Assembly: GCA_903825395.1 (NCBI GenBank)
Contig: CAIKAF010000013.1
Coordinates: 1-64,000, forward strand
Source: an uncultured Flavobacteriales bacterium
Lineage (GTDB): Bacteria > Bacteroidota > Bacteroidia > CAIKAF01
Reading direction: 5' to 3'
Length of the DNA: 64,000 nt
The notes beneath the pieces are model-generated. The model saw only the letters and a list, made by a program, of their open reading frames with translations, was not told the origin of the DNA and ran no database searches. Position numbers and translations under genes: made by a program. The stretch's first letter is position 1, and each line of letters starts with the position of its first letter. Below, in pieces: positions 53,041-62,874 of this stretch.

Positions 53041-53050
53041 AAATCATGCA

Positions 53051-53398
53051 TCAAAGATGCAACTTATCTTTTTTGGCAAACAATTCAGCCTCTGTTTCAC
53101 GAACCAGTTCATCATCAACACAACAATCTACAGGGCAAACTGCGGCACATTGTGGCTCATCATGAAAACCAACGCATTCGGTACATTTATCGGAAACGAT
53201 ATAATACACATCCATAGAAACCGCATTTTGAGGCGCTTGGGCATCAATGCTATTTCCGGTTCTCAACACAAAATTTCCTGAAACCGAAGTCCCATCGGCA
53301 ATTTTCCATTCTACACCCCCTTCATAAATTGCATTGTTTGGGCATTCTGGCTCGCAGGCTCCACAATTAATGCAATCATCGGTTATTTTAATGGCCAT
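53051..53398 (-). CDS. 4Fe-4S dicluster ferredoxin
   Basis: CINCGACEPECPNNAI ... CTECVGFHDEPQCAAVCPVDCC. Confidence 0.95.
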   Translation of the reverse strand: MAIKITDDCINCGACEPECPNNAIYEGGVEWKIADGTSVSGNFVLRTGNSIDAQAPQNAVSMDVYYIVSDKCTECVGFHDEPQCAAVCPVDCCVDDELVRETEAELFAKKDKLHL

Positions 53399-53430
53399 AT
53401 CAACAATCGTTTTAAGATATTTGCAAAAGT

Positions 53431-54456
53431 ATGAAAAATATCCCCCTTTTAAGGGATAGGCTGCAGGTTTTGGAATCGATGGGTTTAGCCATGGAAAAGA
53501 TACTGAGTCCTAGTCCCTCGAAGCCCAATCCAATTCTCCAGGCTGCTCAGCAAGGAAATCCTTGGTTTACTGAAGCTGAACTACTTCGGTCCATCGGCGC
53601 CCTACGGCCTTGGTTGAAATCAGAGCGACTGCTTCAATGGCTGAATCACGAGGGTATGCCTGAAGAACCTTTTATTCCCAAAACGATTGGAATTATTATG
53701 GCTGGGAATATTCCTCTGGTGAATTTTCTGGATGCATTGGCCGTTTGGCTCTCCGGAAATAAGGCCCTAATAAAATTGAGCAGCTCAGATGCCATTTTGC
53801 TTCCCTATTTCGTTCAAGAGTCCGGTATGCCAGAAAGCATGGTGGAGTTTGTGGATCGGAAATTAACCGGCTACGACGCCGTGGTAGCCACCGGAAGCGC
53901 CAATTCAAATCGATATTTTGAATATTACTTTCGGCAAGTTCCCCATATTTTACGCAGCAGCCGAAGCAGCGCCGCTCTGCTCAATGGCGATGAAAGCAGC
54001 TCTGATTTGATGCAGCTGGGAAAGGATGTGTTTTCGTATTATGGTCTGGGCTGTCGAAATGTTTCACACCTGTTGCTTCCCTCAAATTATGACTTTGAGC
54101 CTATGATTCAGTGCTGGAAGGAGTCGTTCAGCCATGTCGGTCTTCACAGCCGGTACATGAATAATTACGACTATCAAAAGGCCGTTTTATTGGTAGCCAA
54201 TATCCCTTTTATAGACGGAGAATTCTTTCTGCTTACGAAATCCAATGCGCTGGCCTCACCGGTATCGGTTATTCACTACAGTTATTATGATGAATACAAC
54301 ACCATGTTGGATTGGAAAGAAAAAAATGAGCTGCAATGCTGCGTGGGTACAACCCATATCCCCTTTGGCGGAAGCCAGGAACCCGATCTGCTCGATTATC
54401 CCGATGAAGTTAATCTGATGCATTTCTTAAAAGGACTGCAACCAAAATCAAAGTGA
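53431..54456 (+). CDS. Acyl-CoA reductase (LuxC-like)
   Basis: KTIGIIMAGNIPLVNFLDALAVWLSGNKALIKLSSSD, VVATGSANSNRYFEYYF, GLGCRNVSHLLLPSNYD. Confidence 0.88.
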   Translation: MKNIPLLRDRLQVLESMGLAMEKILSPSPSKPNPILQAAQQGNPWFTEAELLRSIGALRPWLKSERLLQWLNHEGMPEEPFIPKTIGIIMAGNIPLVNFLDALAVWLSGNKALIKLSSSDAILLPYFVQESGMPESMVEFVDRKLTGYDAVVATGSANSNRYFEYYFRQVPHILRSSRSSAALLNGDESSSDLMQLGKDVFSYYGLGCRNVSHLLLPSNYDFEPMIQCWKESFSHVGLHSRYMNNYDYQKAVLLVANIPFIDGEFFLLTKSNALASPVSVIHYSYYDEYNTMLDWKEKNELQCCVGTTHIPFGGSQEPDLLDYPDEVNLMHFLKGLQPKSK

Positions 54457-54488
54457 ATAATGTATCTTTAACGTAAAATACACCGATT

Positions 54489-54914
54489 ATGAAAATGTTT
54501 TGTGCTCTTCTTTTGTCCTTTTCCTCGCTGTTGGGCATGGCTCAAACCAATCAAAAAGCGTTGGACGATTTTTCAACCCGCTTTGGAGGAGAAGCCTCTT
54601 GGGCCAATGAAGGTGGACAAATCGTGGCTTCATTCAAAAAAGGAGCCGGTCCTGCCTATGCCGAATATTCTACCGATGGCCAATTCCTTGGATTAGCCAG
54701 CCTTACCGATTTTAATGCTCTTCCTGAAAAGGCCAAAGAAACCTTAAATCGCGGATTTACTGGCTCAGGTGGAATGTATCAGGTGGAATATGTGCGCGAA
54801 TTCAAAACCGAAGGCAGTCCAAAATTTGCAGCGCTAATGTCTGCCAATGGTCAACATTTGAAATTGTATTTCAATGAGGCCGGCGATATGGTGCAGCGCT
54901 CTATCTGGCAATAA
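54489..54914 (+). CDS. Hypothetical exported protein
   Basis: Signal peptide; small beta-rich ORF. Confidence 0.75.
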   Translation: MKMFCALLLSFSSLLGMAQTNQKALDDFSTRFGGEASWANEGGQIVASFKKGAGPAYAEYSTDGQFLGLASLTDFNALPEKAKETLNRGFTGSGGMYQVEYVREFKTEGSPKFAALMSANGQHLKLYFNEAGDMVQRSIWQ

Positions 54915-55401
54915 TTATCCGGTTAATCCGGCTTTGTGGTACGATTCATTCTTTAGAATCGTCATGGCTCTATACACTTGCTCTATCATTACCAAGCGGG
55001 CCATTTCGTGCGGCAAGGTGAAGTCCGATAAGGTCCAATGGTTCGGATACCTCAACTTAAATTCGGCCGTAAATCCGTTCGCGCCCCCCAACACCAAGCC
55101 TATTTTTCGGTGGTTGCGCTGCTGAAAAGACTCAATTGCACTAGCCAATTGGGTCGAGCTCTGACGCTTTCCATGCTCATCCAATAAAACGACCACATCC
55201 AAGGTGCTCAGAATTTTATCCAGCCGTTCGCATTCAATCCGTGCTTTTTCTTGGTCCGAATAGTGGCCTTTTACATCTGCGATTTCAATCAATTTTAGTT
55301 TTAAATAATGTTTTAAACGCTCCTCATACAGGCGGCAGCCTTCAATGGCATACTTTTGCTGCAGTTTTCCAACAGCTACAATGCTCAATTCAATCGACAT
55401 T
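54915..55401 (-). CDS. rlmH: 23S rRNA pseudouridine(1915)-N3-methyltransferase
   Basis: VVVLLDEHGKRQSSTQLASAI, KIGLVLGGANGF, LSDFTLPHEMARLVMIEQVYRAMTI. Confidence 0.95.
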
Positions 55402-55439
55402 GGCTTAATTTTTGTGCAATTTTGCATTTATTTTTTGGT

Positions 55440-55823
55440 ATGCGCCGATTCCTTTTCGTTTTTCTTTGTGCCATTCCCCTGTGGATTACCGGACAATCTC
55501 CTGTACAGTTGGCCAGAACTGCCCTCCTTCAAAAGGATGCGGCAGCCTTTGTGCAACAAGCCCATCCAACCCTGAACGTACGTATTTTATCCAATGAAGG
55601 CGTCTATTCCCAAGCTCAAGCCGCTCAACTCATCCGTTCCTTTTTTAAAGAATACCCCGGATATTCTGTTGCGATAGATCAGGTACACGAGAAAAAAGGA
55701 CAGCCTCATTTTTTTATTGGGGAATGGAAAACCAACCGAAAAAAATTCAGAATCTATGTCCTATTCAAAGAATTGAATGGGATTGAACGCGTTCACTCCT
55801 TTGAAGTGCAAGAAAATGATTGA
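55440..55823 (+). CDS. DUF4783-like exported protein
   Basis: Signal peptide; SQAQAAQLIRSFFKEYPGYSVAIDQVHEKKGQPHFFIGEW. Confidence 0.8.
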   Translation: MRRFLFVFLCAIPLWITGQSPVQLARTALLQKDAAAFVQQAHPTLNVRILSNEGVYSQAQAAQLIRSFFKEYPGYSVAIDQVHEKKGQPHFFIGEWKTNRKKFRIYVLFKELNGIERVHSFEVQEND

Positions 55824-56676
55824 TGCCAATTCTTCCTTTAATTCCTTTTTACATCAAGCATTTAACGAGGATGGTTCTGATTTGGGCGATGTAACCTCAT
55901 TGGGCATTTTCGGGAAGCATCAACAGGCAAAGGCCCTGTGGTTGGCCAAAGAAGATGGAGTGTTTTCTGGGGCTCAGTACATTGCACCGATTTTTCAATT
56001 TGTTGACCCCAATGCGCAATGCAATCTGTTGATTCATGATGGCCAACCTTTTCATTCAGGAGATGTATTGTTGGAAGTTCATGGGCTGGCTCATGCCTTG
56101 CTCTCCAGCGAACGCATTGCCTTGAACCTGGTGCAGCGCATGTGCGGCATTGCCACCAAAACCCATACCCTCTGCCAACGCATAGCTCATACCCATTGCC
56201 GCTTGTTGGATACGCGCAAAACAACTCCGCTGCTGCGCAGTTTTGAAAAAGAAGCGGTAAGGCATGGGGGAGGTCAAAATCACCGCATCGGACTTTTCGA
56301 TATGTGCATGATTAAAGACAACCATCGGGATTTTGCCGGTGGCATTACCCCCGCATTTCAACGCCTAACACAGTACTTGAAATCCCAACATTTGGATTTG
56401 CCGATTGAAATCGAAACCCGCAACCTCGACGACGTAGCTGAAGTTCTTGCTTTACATGCACCCGTTAAACGCATCATGTTTGATAATTTCAGTCCCGAGC
56501 AGGTCCGCCTGGCCGTAAATTTGGTGCAGGGCTCCATCGAAACCGAAGCCAGCGGAGGCATCAATGAGTCCAATTTGGTCAGCTATGCTGAAACAGGAGT
56601 AGATTTCATTTCTATGGGAGCCTTAACCCATTCGGTTCGAAGCATCGATATTAGTATGAAAGCGTTTCTGCCATGA
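55816..56676 (+). CDS. nadC: Nicotinate-nucleotide pyrophosphorylase (carboxylating)
   Basis: ERIALNLVQRMCGIATKT, LLDTRKTTPLLRSFEKEAVRHGGGQNHRIGLFDMCMIKDNH, EASGGI. Confidence 0.96.
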   Translation: MIDANSSFNSFLHQAFNEDGSDLGDVTSLGIFGKHQQAKALWLAKEDGVFSGAQYIAPIFQFVDPNAQCNLLIHDGQPFHSGDVLLEVHGLAHALLSSERIALNLVQRMCGIATKTHTLCQRIAHTHCRLLDTRKTTPLLRSFEKEAVRHGGGQNHRIGLFDMCMIKDNHRDFAGGITPAFQRLTQYLKSQHLDLPIEIETRNLDDVAEVLALHAPVKRIMFDNFSPEQVRLAVNLVQGSIETEASGGINESNLVSYAETGVDFISMGALTHSVRSIDISMKAFLP

Positions 56677-57569
56677 AGGGCCGTTGGATTGGGTTCTTGC
56701 TTGGCAAACCCGAACTTCAAGGTTGGCTGAAGAAAGTACAATCGTTTTCCCCGCCTGGATTCGGCGGAGTTTCCTTGTGGCGCATCGCCAATTACTTTTT
56801 AAACGGTGATCAACGCAACAGCTTGTCGCTGCGCGCTTCATCTGTAGCATTCCAACTGATGCTCGCCTTTTTCCCCTTTTTGATATTTCTGGTGAGCTTG
56901 ATTCCATTTTTTCCGGGAGGGCAACTGGGGTATGAGTGGTTTCGGTTGAGCGAGGAGCTTCTGCCGCCGGCTCTTTTTGAAGTGGTTGGTCCCATCATTG
57001 CCGATGTACTTCTGAAAAAAAGGGAGGGCTTTGTATGGATTACTTTGTTTGTTGGATTATGGCTCTCTTCAGCCGGAATAAAGGGATTGATTCAGGCCTT
57101 CAATGCCTCTGCTTTAATTTTAGAAGAACGAAAACCCGGCCAAGTTCGAATTATTTCGCTGTTGGTAATGCTGCTGGGCAGCTTGGCCTTAGGCTTGGCC
57201 ATCACAATTTTTCAGGCCATAGACTTTTTATCTGGAACGTTCGCCTGGCTTTCAAGTCGCTTGGGCTGGTTGTTTAGCCTCGGCATGACATGGGTGTTTG
57301 TGGCGGCCTTATTTCGCATTGCGCCGGCAAAATCCTTGGGACTTCGCTTTTTCTCAGCTGGAAGTTGGATTGCTTCCCTGTTTTTACTCTTATTCTCTTG
57401 GGCTTTTGGGCTCTATGTTGAGCAATTTTTCCAATACAACAAGGTGTTTGGAGTGGTGGGCGCCGTTCCAATGGCTATGATTTTTTTATACCTGGCTGCT
57501 TTGGCCTTGCTCATTGGATTTGATGTGGATGCCGGAATTGCAAGGGGGAAGGCGGCTTCAAAAGGTTGA
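56673..57569 (+). CDS. YihY/BrkB-family inner membrane protein
   Basis: NSLSLRASSVAFQLMLAFFPFLIFLVSLIPFFP; multi-TM. Confidence 0.85.
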   Translation: MKGRWIGFLLGKPELQGWLKKVQSFSPPGFGGVSLWRIANYFLNGDQRNSLSLRASSVAFQLMLAFFPFLIFLVSLIPFFPGGQLGYEWFRLSEELLPPALFEVVGPIIADVLLKKREGFVWITLFVGLWLSSAGIKGLIQAFNASALILEERKPGQVRIISLLVMLLGSLALGLAITIFQAIDFLSGTFAWLSSRLGWLFSLGMTWVFVAALFRIAPAKSLGLRFFSAGSWIASLFLLLFSWAFGLYVEQFFQYNKVFGVVGAVPMAMIFLYLAALALLIGFDVDAGIARGKAASKG

Positions 57570-57582
57570 TTTTAGGTTTGAT

Positions 57583-57736
57583 TTGGGCGGCAGACGGGCT
57601 TTCAGGGCTAGTCCGCTTCAAAAGCTGATCGGTACAGCGGCTTTGCGGGGGCTTCCAAGGTCGCCTCCGCAGCTCGCGTACCGTTCAGCTTTTGTGCGCG
57701 TACTAGCTCCTTCAATCCCTGCCGCGGGGCGGCGAT
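57583..57736 (+). repeat. Structured intergenic element copy E6
   Basis: Near-perfect variable stem CAAAAGCTGAtCGGTAC/GTACCGtTCAGCTTTTG; core GGGGGCTTCCAAGGTCGCC (57648-57666); begins 14 nt after 57569 stop. Confidence 0.88.
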
Positions 57737-57796
57737 TAAAATTAAATTTCTAGGAAAATTGAAAACGGCTTTAAGCCCGGTTCTGCCCTTGAAATC

Positions 57797-58801
57797 TTAG
57801 GACATTTTTCCAACCAAAACGCACAAATCTGCCAAGCGGTTTGAATAGCCGGCTTCATTGTCATACCAGCCAAATACCTTTACTAGGTTGTCTTTAACAA
57901 AGGTCAGTTCAGCATCAAATATGCAGGAATGTGGATTTCCTACAATGTCTGCCGATACAATCGGATCTTCGGTGTATTCTAAAATTCCTTTTAATTCATT
58001 TTCCGCCGCCTTTTTAAACGCCGCGTTTAAGGTTGCCGCATCCACAGGATTGCGAACAATGAGCGACATGTCAGTTAGACTGCCCGTGGGCGTTGGTACC
58101 CGAACGGAAGTCCCATCCAATTTGCCACTCAAATGGGGGAAAATTTTTCCGATGGCACGCGCAGCACCAGTAGATGTTGGAACCAACGACAAGGCAGCAG
58201 CCCGTGCCCGACGCAAATCGCTATGCGGTGCATCCTGCAAGCGCTGGTCGGCCGTATAGGCATGAATGGTATTCATAAAACCATTTTCAATTCCACATAC
58301 ATCATCTACTATTTTAACCAAAGGACTCACGCAATTCGTGGTGCAAGAAGCATTGGAAATAATCGTGTCGGACGGTGTTAAGCTGCCTTCATTGGCACCC
58401 AAAACCACCATTTTAATGTCTGAGGTTTTAGCTGGAGCAGACAAAAGCACTTTTTTAGCTCCCGCCTGCATGTGTCTAGATGCACTTTCTGAATCTAAAA
58501 ATAATCCTGTGCACTCCAAAACCACATCAATATTCATTTCTTTCCACGGCAGTTCCGCAGGATTTTTAATGGCAGTTATTCGAATTTCATGACCGTTTAC
58601 CACAAGATTTCCTTCTTGGGTGCTTACCGTGCCCGAAAATCTTCCATGAATGGAATCGTATTTCAATAAGTGGGCTAGGGCAGTGGCCCCTGTCAAATCA
58701 TTGATGGCAACGACTTCAACATCTTCTTTGGTTTGTAATGCCCGAAAGGTGATGCGGCCAATTCGACCAAATCCATTGATAGCAACCCGAACTTTTTTCA
58801 T
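57797..58801 (-). CDS. gap: Glyceraldehyde-3-phosphate dehydrogenase
   Basis: VRVAINGFGRIGRITFRAL, SNASCTTNCVSPLVKIVDD, GKLDGTSVRVPTPTGSL. Confidence 0.97.
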   Translation of the reverse strand: MKKVRVAINGFGRIGRITFRALQTKEDVEVVAINDLTGATALAHLLKYDSIHGRFSGTVSTQEGNLVVNGHEIRITAIKNPAELPWKEMNIDVVLECTGLFLDSESASRHMQAGAKKVLLSAPAKTSDIKMVVLGANEGSLTPSDTIISNASCTTNCVSPLVKIVDDVCGIENGFMNTIHAYTADQRLQDAPHSDLRRARAAALSLVPTSTGAARAIGKIFPHLSGKLDGTSVRVPTPTGSLTDMSLIVRNPVDAATLNAAFKKAAENELKGILEYTEDPIVSADIVGNPHSCIFDAELTFVKDNLVKVFGWYDNEAGYSNRLADLCVLVGKMS

Positions 58802-58954
58802 GGTGTATTGAAATTAATTTGGCGCAAACTTAATATTTAACAGCCTAAACTCCCTCTGTTTTTTGGAATATTAACCCCTTTTTTCTGCTTTCAGGCTTAA
58901 CATTTGCTTTTACCCTTTGCAATTGCGAAATTTGCAGAACATACGATATCGAAC

Positions 58955-61213
58955 ATGAAGCACTTTTTAATAAGCACCTTGGGATTGTTGGTCGGAGTTT
59001 TGGCCACTGGAACCATGAACCTGAATGCTCAGCATCAACACCATACATGCGGTAGTCATCTCAGCGATTACGCTAAACAACACCCCGATTTTTGGGATGG
59101 GTATGTGAAATTTATGGAGGATTTTAAAGAATTTAAATCGTTGAATTTAAATCAATTTGAAACCGCTGAAAATGGAAAGCGCATCATTCCTGTAGTTGTT
59201 CATGTTATTCATGAAGGAGGTTCTGAGAATATTTCTAAGGCACAAATTTTGAGCCAGTTGGCTTCCGTAAATTTAGATTTCACGTACACCAATGCCGATA
59301 AAGTGGTTATCCCACCTTATTTCGATAGTATTGCTGCCGATGCCAACATTGAATTTCGTTTGGCCACCAAAGCCCCCAATGGAGCGTGTACCGATGGAAT
59401 CAATCGGGTGTATTCATACAAAACAAACACCGCCCGCGATTATACCGGTTTCAAGGCGCTTAGTTATTGGGACCGCGCCAAATACTTGAATATTTGGGTA
59501 GTTAATACCATCGATAACGATGGTAATCCCTTTGGAAATATTTTAGGATACGCTCAGTTCCCTTATTCGTTTGGAGGTCAAAATCCGGTTACAACAACGG
59601 ACGGTATTGCTATGATTCACAACCGTACCGGTAAAACGGGTACGGCCGCAGGTACAGCCGGTAGAACCATGACGCATGAAGTTGGGCACTGGTTGGGCCT
59701 AATCCACATTTGGGGCGATGACGATTGCGGCAACGACCAAGTGGATGATACTCCATTTTCCCGTCAGCCCAACTTCGGTTGCTACAATTTTCCAAAAGAG
59801 GCTACCTGCCTAGAATTAACATCAAACAGCACCGCCGCTGATACCATCGCGCGTTTCCAAATTGGTGAAATGTTCAACAATTACATGGATTACACCGACG
59901 ATGATTGCATGAACATGTTCTCGAAAGGTCAAAAACAGGTAATGGATTTTGTGTTCAATACCATTTCATTCCGTACCAATTTGATTACTGCTCAAAACGC
60001 CTTGGTTACCGGAACCGATGACGCTTCTCAGGCTAGCCCATGTGCTCCAGCTCCGATTGCTGATTTTTGGTCTAAACAAGGAACCAATAATTTTGAATCG
60101 CTAAAAATGATTTGCGCAGGGTCTTCTCTTAACATGAAGAATGGAACTCACAACGGCAGCACTGCCGGAAATTCCTACACCTGGGATTTGCCCGGAGCTG
60201 TTGGAACCACCTCTTCCGATCCTGAGCCCTTGGTTCAATATGATGTTCCAGGCCGTTATGATGTAAAATTAACCGCCACCAATGCCAGCGGAACTGGTTC
60301 CAAAACCCGGGAAGGGTATGTCATGGTTTCATCTCAACAAGCCATGGACAACAATTACCGTTACTACGATGCCATGGAAGCCGGTCCTGGTTACAGTTTC
60401 TTTGCTGATGACAAATGGGTGATGATCAATGAGGGTGCCAATCAAACGAAAGGCTGGGAAAAGGTGAACTTTGGGGGTTATAAAAGCTACGGCGCTGCGC
60501 GTTGCAATGCCACCGGCACGCTTCGGTATGAGCGGTTCTTTATGGTTTCACCATCCTACGATTTAACTACCGTTGACAATCCCTTGTTGGAAGTGAAGTA
60601 CGCTTACTCTCAAAGTACAAATCAACCTTTTATTGAGCAGAACGACGAGCTTCGGGTCTATGTCTCTACCAACTGCGGAGAATCTTGGCAGCTTAGAGGC
60701 ATGAAAGTGCGCAATCAAGGAACTTCCATTACTTCCTTAGCAGGTACCAATTTAATCACTGCTGGTCTATATGCTCAGAATTTCATTCCCGGATCACCCG
60801 ATGAATGGTCTTACTTCACCGTTGATCTGAACAACTTCACCAGCCGCGATAACGTTCGTATCATGTTCCATTACACCAGCGGTGGGCCTTTCGGAAATCC
60901 ACTGTACATTGATGATTTTACCATTTCTGATGCTACAACTTCCATTGCTGAGCAAGCCCTTGAGCCTGGATTTAAAATGTTCCCCAACCCATCTTCAGGA
61001 CAAGTTCAAATTCAATTTGACGAATCGACAGTGGTAGGAAATGAAATTGAGGTGTATGATTTGGCAGGTCGCCGGATTCATTTGGCCCATGTAACCTCAT
61101 CCTCAGAAGCTGGAGTTACATTAAACCGTTCCATTTTCGGAGAAAGCGGTATGTACTTGGTAAAGGCCATCGTGAATGGTCAAGCCCAAGTGCGTCGCTT
61201 GATGATTCACTAA
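58955..61213 (+). CDS. M43-type secreted metalloprotease with PKD domain and T9SS sorting tail
   Basis: MTHEVGHWLGLIHIWG, NNYMDYTDDDCMNMFSKGQ, FKMFPNPSSGQVQIQF...GMYLVKAIVNG. Confidence 0.92.
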   Translation: MKHFLISTLGLLVGVLATGTMNLNAQHQHHTCGSHLSDYAKQHPDFWDGYVKFMEDFKEFKSLNLNQFETAENGKRIIPVVVHVIHEGGSENISKAQILSQLASVNLDFTYTNADKVVIPPYFDSIAADANIEFRLATKAPNGACTDGINRVYSYKTNTARDYTGFKALSYWDRAKYLNIWVVNTIDNDGNPFGNILGYAQFPYSFGGQNPVTTTDGIAMIHNRTGKTGTAAGTAGRTMTHEVGHWLGLIHIWGDDDCGNDQVDDTPFSRQPNFGCYNFPKEATCLELTSNSTAADTIARFQIGEMFNNYMDYTDDDCMNMFSKGQKQVMDFVFNTISFRTNLITAQNALVTGTDDASQASPCAPAPIADFWSKQGTNNFESLKMICAGSSLNMKNGTHNGSTAGNSYTWDLPGAVGTTSSDPEPLVQYDVPGRYDVKLTATNASGTGSKTREGYVMVSSQQAMDNNYRYYDAMEAGPGYSFFADDKWVMINEGANQTKGWEKVNFGGYKSYGAARCNATGTLRYERFFMVSPSYDLTTVDNPLLEVKYAYSQSTNQPFIEQNDELRVYVSTNCGESWQLRGMKVRNQGTSITSLAGTNLITAGLYAQNFIPGSPDEWSYFTVDLNNFTSRDNVRIMFHYTSGGPFGNPLYIDDFTISDATTSIAEQALEPGFKMFPNPSSGQVQIQFDESTVVGNEIEVYDLAGRRIHLAHVTSSSEAGVTLNRSIFGESGMYLVKAIVNGQAQVRRLMIH

Positions 61214-61263
61214 TCTAATCTACGGCCCAACGGGCTAACGTAAATTTACCAGAATCAATCCTG

Positions 61264-61418
61264 TTCGCCGCCGGCGGGCGGGATTGATTCCGTGTAGCGC
61301 GCAAAGATGCCGTCGGTAGGCGGCGCGCGGCGAGGAGGCGACTTTAGGAGCCACCGCAGCCCGCAGCCGCCCCGAACGGCAGCTGCGTACTACCGGAGAA
61401 AGCCCGGTCACCCGCCCA
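61264..61418 (-). repeat. Structured intergenic element copy E7
   Basis: Minus-strand core GGTGGCTCCTAAAGTCGCC (61338-61356); GCGGG/CCCGC outer stem; begins 14 nt after the minus-strand stop at 61432. Confidence 0.87.
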
Positions 61419-61431
61419 AATCTAAATCCAA

Positions 61432-62721
61432 TTAGTGGGAAAAGGCCCAAAACGTCGGTTCAGGCAATTTCCATTGATTTAACAGTGTTTTTCGGAACAG
61501 ATTCAGCGCTGCAAACGAGCTGCGTTCAATATTCCCAGAACGGTCAGAAGCCATTTTAAATGCACGGGAATAGGTGCCTTCCGGACCTGAAATTCCGACC
61601 CAAATCAAACCCACGGGTTTTTCGGGCGTACCCCCGCCAGGGCCCGCAATTCCTGAAGTACTAATTCCATAAATGGCTCCGGTTAAATTCCGGACTCCTT
61701 TTGCCATGGCTTCAACCACCTGGCTGCTCACGGCACCATACTTATTGATGTCGCCAGGATTAACGCCCAACATTCTGATTTTAACAGAGTTGTCATAAGC
61801 AACGACGCCACCCATAAAAGCCGCTGAGGCTCCAGACACCCCTGTCAACAAGCTGGCTATGTTGCCCCCCGTACAGCTTTCTGCCGTGGCCAGCGTAGCC
61901 CCACTTTCGATTAAATGCTTCAATACCTGTTCCGGCAGTTCCTGATGGTTCAATCCAATGCACTCGGAACCAAGAAGCTGTTGAAGTTTCTCTGCCTCCA
62001 ATTGGAATTCTTCTTGTCCTATCTTGCTGGGTGAGGTCAAGGACAAACGGAGTCGGACTCGACCTGCTTTTGGAAGATAAGCCAGGGAAATATGTTCGGG
62101 CAATTGGTTTTCCCATTCCTGCAAATGAACCATAAGTTGAGATTCCGGAATGCCTTCGGTGTGAAAGGTCATGTGTTGAATGGGGGCCAATTGAAATTTG
62201 GATTTTAAGAAATCCAATCCGTAAGACTCCATTAAATATTCCATTTCGCGAGGAACGCCGGGCAAACTGATTAAAATGCCATTTTTGGTATCGAATAACA
62301 TGCCTGAGGCTGTACCAATTCGGTTTAGCCAGGTGCTGCAAGAACTGGGCAGTTCTGCCTGACCGCGGTTTACCTCATCCAGGCTTCGGCCTCTGGCTTG
62401 CATAAATGCCTGTAAGATCTCAAGCACCTGTTCGTCGGTTCGCCAGCTGTCATTAAAAAATTCCCGCAGTGTATTTTTTGTAATGTCATCTTTTGTTGGA
62501 CCAAGTCCGCCGGTTAAAATTAAGATGTGCCCTTCCTGCATCAGTTCTTTCAATGTGCTTTCAATGCTGGATTTGGAATCGGCGATGCTGCGCTGCTCTA
62601 CTACCTGCAGTCCGATTTCGTTCAATCGGGCAGCCAACCAAGCGGCATTCGTATTAATAACCTGACCAATCAGCAATTCATCTCCAATGGATACGAGGTA
62701 AACAGCAGTGCTTTTTTTCAT
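61432..62721 (-). CDS. cinA: CinA-family competence/damage-inducible protein
   Basis: SIGDELLIGQVINTNAAWLAARLNEIG, TGGLGPTKDDITK, ATAESCTGGNIASLLTGVSGAS, GIAGPGGGTPEKPVG. Confidence 0.95.
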   Translation of the reverse strand: MKKSTAVYLVSIGDELLIGQVINTNAAWLAARLNEIGLQVVEQRSIADSKSSIESTLKELMQEGHILILTGGLGPTKDDITKNTLREFFNDSWRTDEQVLEILQAFMQARGRSLDEVNRGQAELPSSCSTWLNRIGTASGMLFDTKNGILISLPGVPREMEYLMESYGLDFLKSKFQLAPIQHMTFHTEGIPESQLMVHLQEWENQLPEHISLAYLPKAGRVRLRLSLTSPSKIGQEEFQLEAEKLQQLLGSECIGLNHQELPEQVLKHLIESGATLATAESCTGGNIASLLTGVSGASAAFMGGVVAYDNSVKIRMLGVNPGDINKYGAVSSQVVEAMAKGVRNLTGAIYGISTSGIAGPGGGTPEKPVGLIWVGISGPEGTYSRAFKMASDRSGNIERSSFAALNLFRKTLLNQWKLPEPTFWAFSH

Positions 62722-62874
62722 GGTGTAGTTCTATGTAAATGATTAACAACTTTTAACCGGAAACTCATGATTGAATTCATGCGAAAGGCGAGTCAAAAAT
62801 TCTATTTTTGTTTTGAGTTCGTGAAAATTGGTTCAAATGTACGCTGAAGGTTCAAGAACTTAATCAAAATAGAT

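Noticed and set aside
61793-62341. 182-aa minus-strand ORF
   Set aside because: Different frame of cinA on the same strand; no plausible domain
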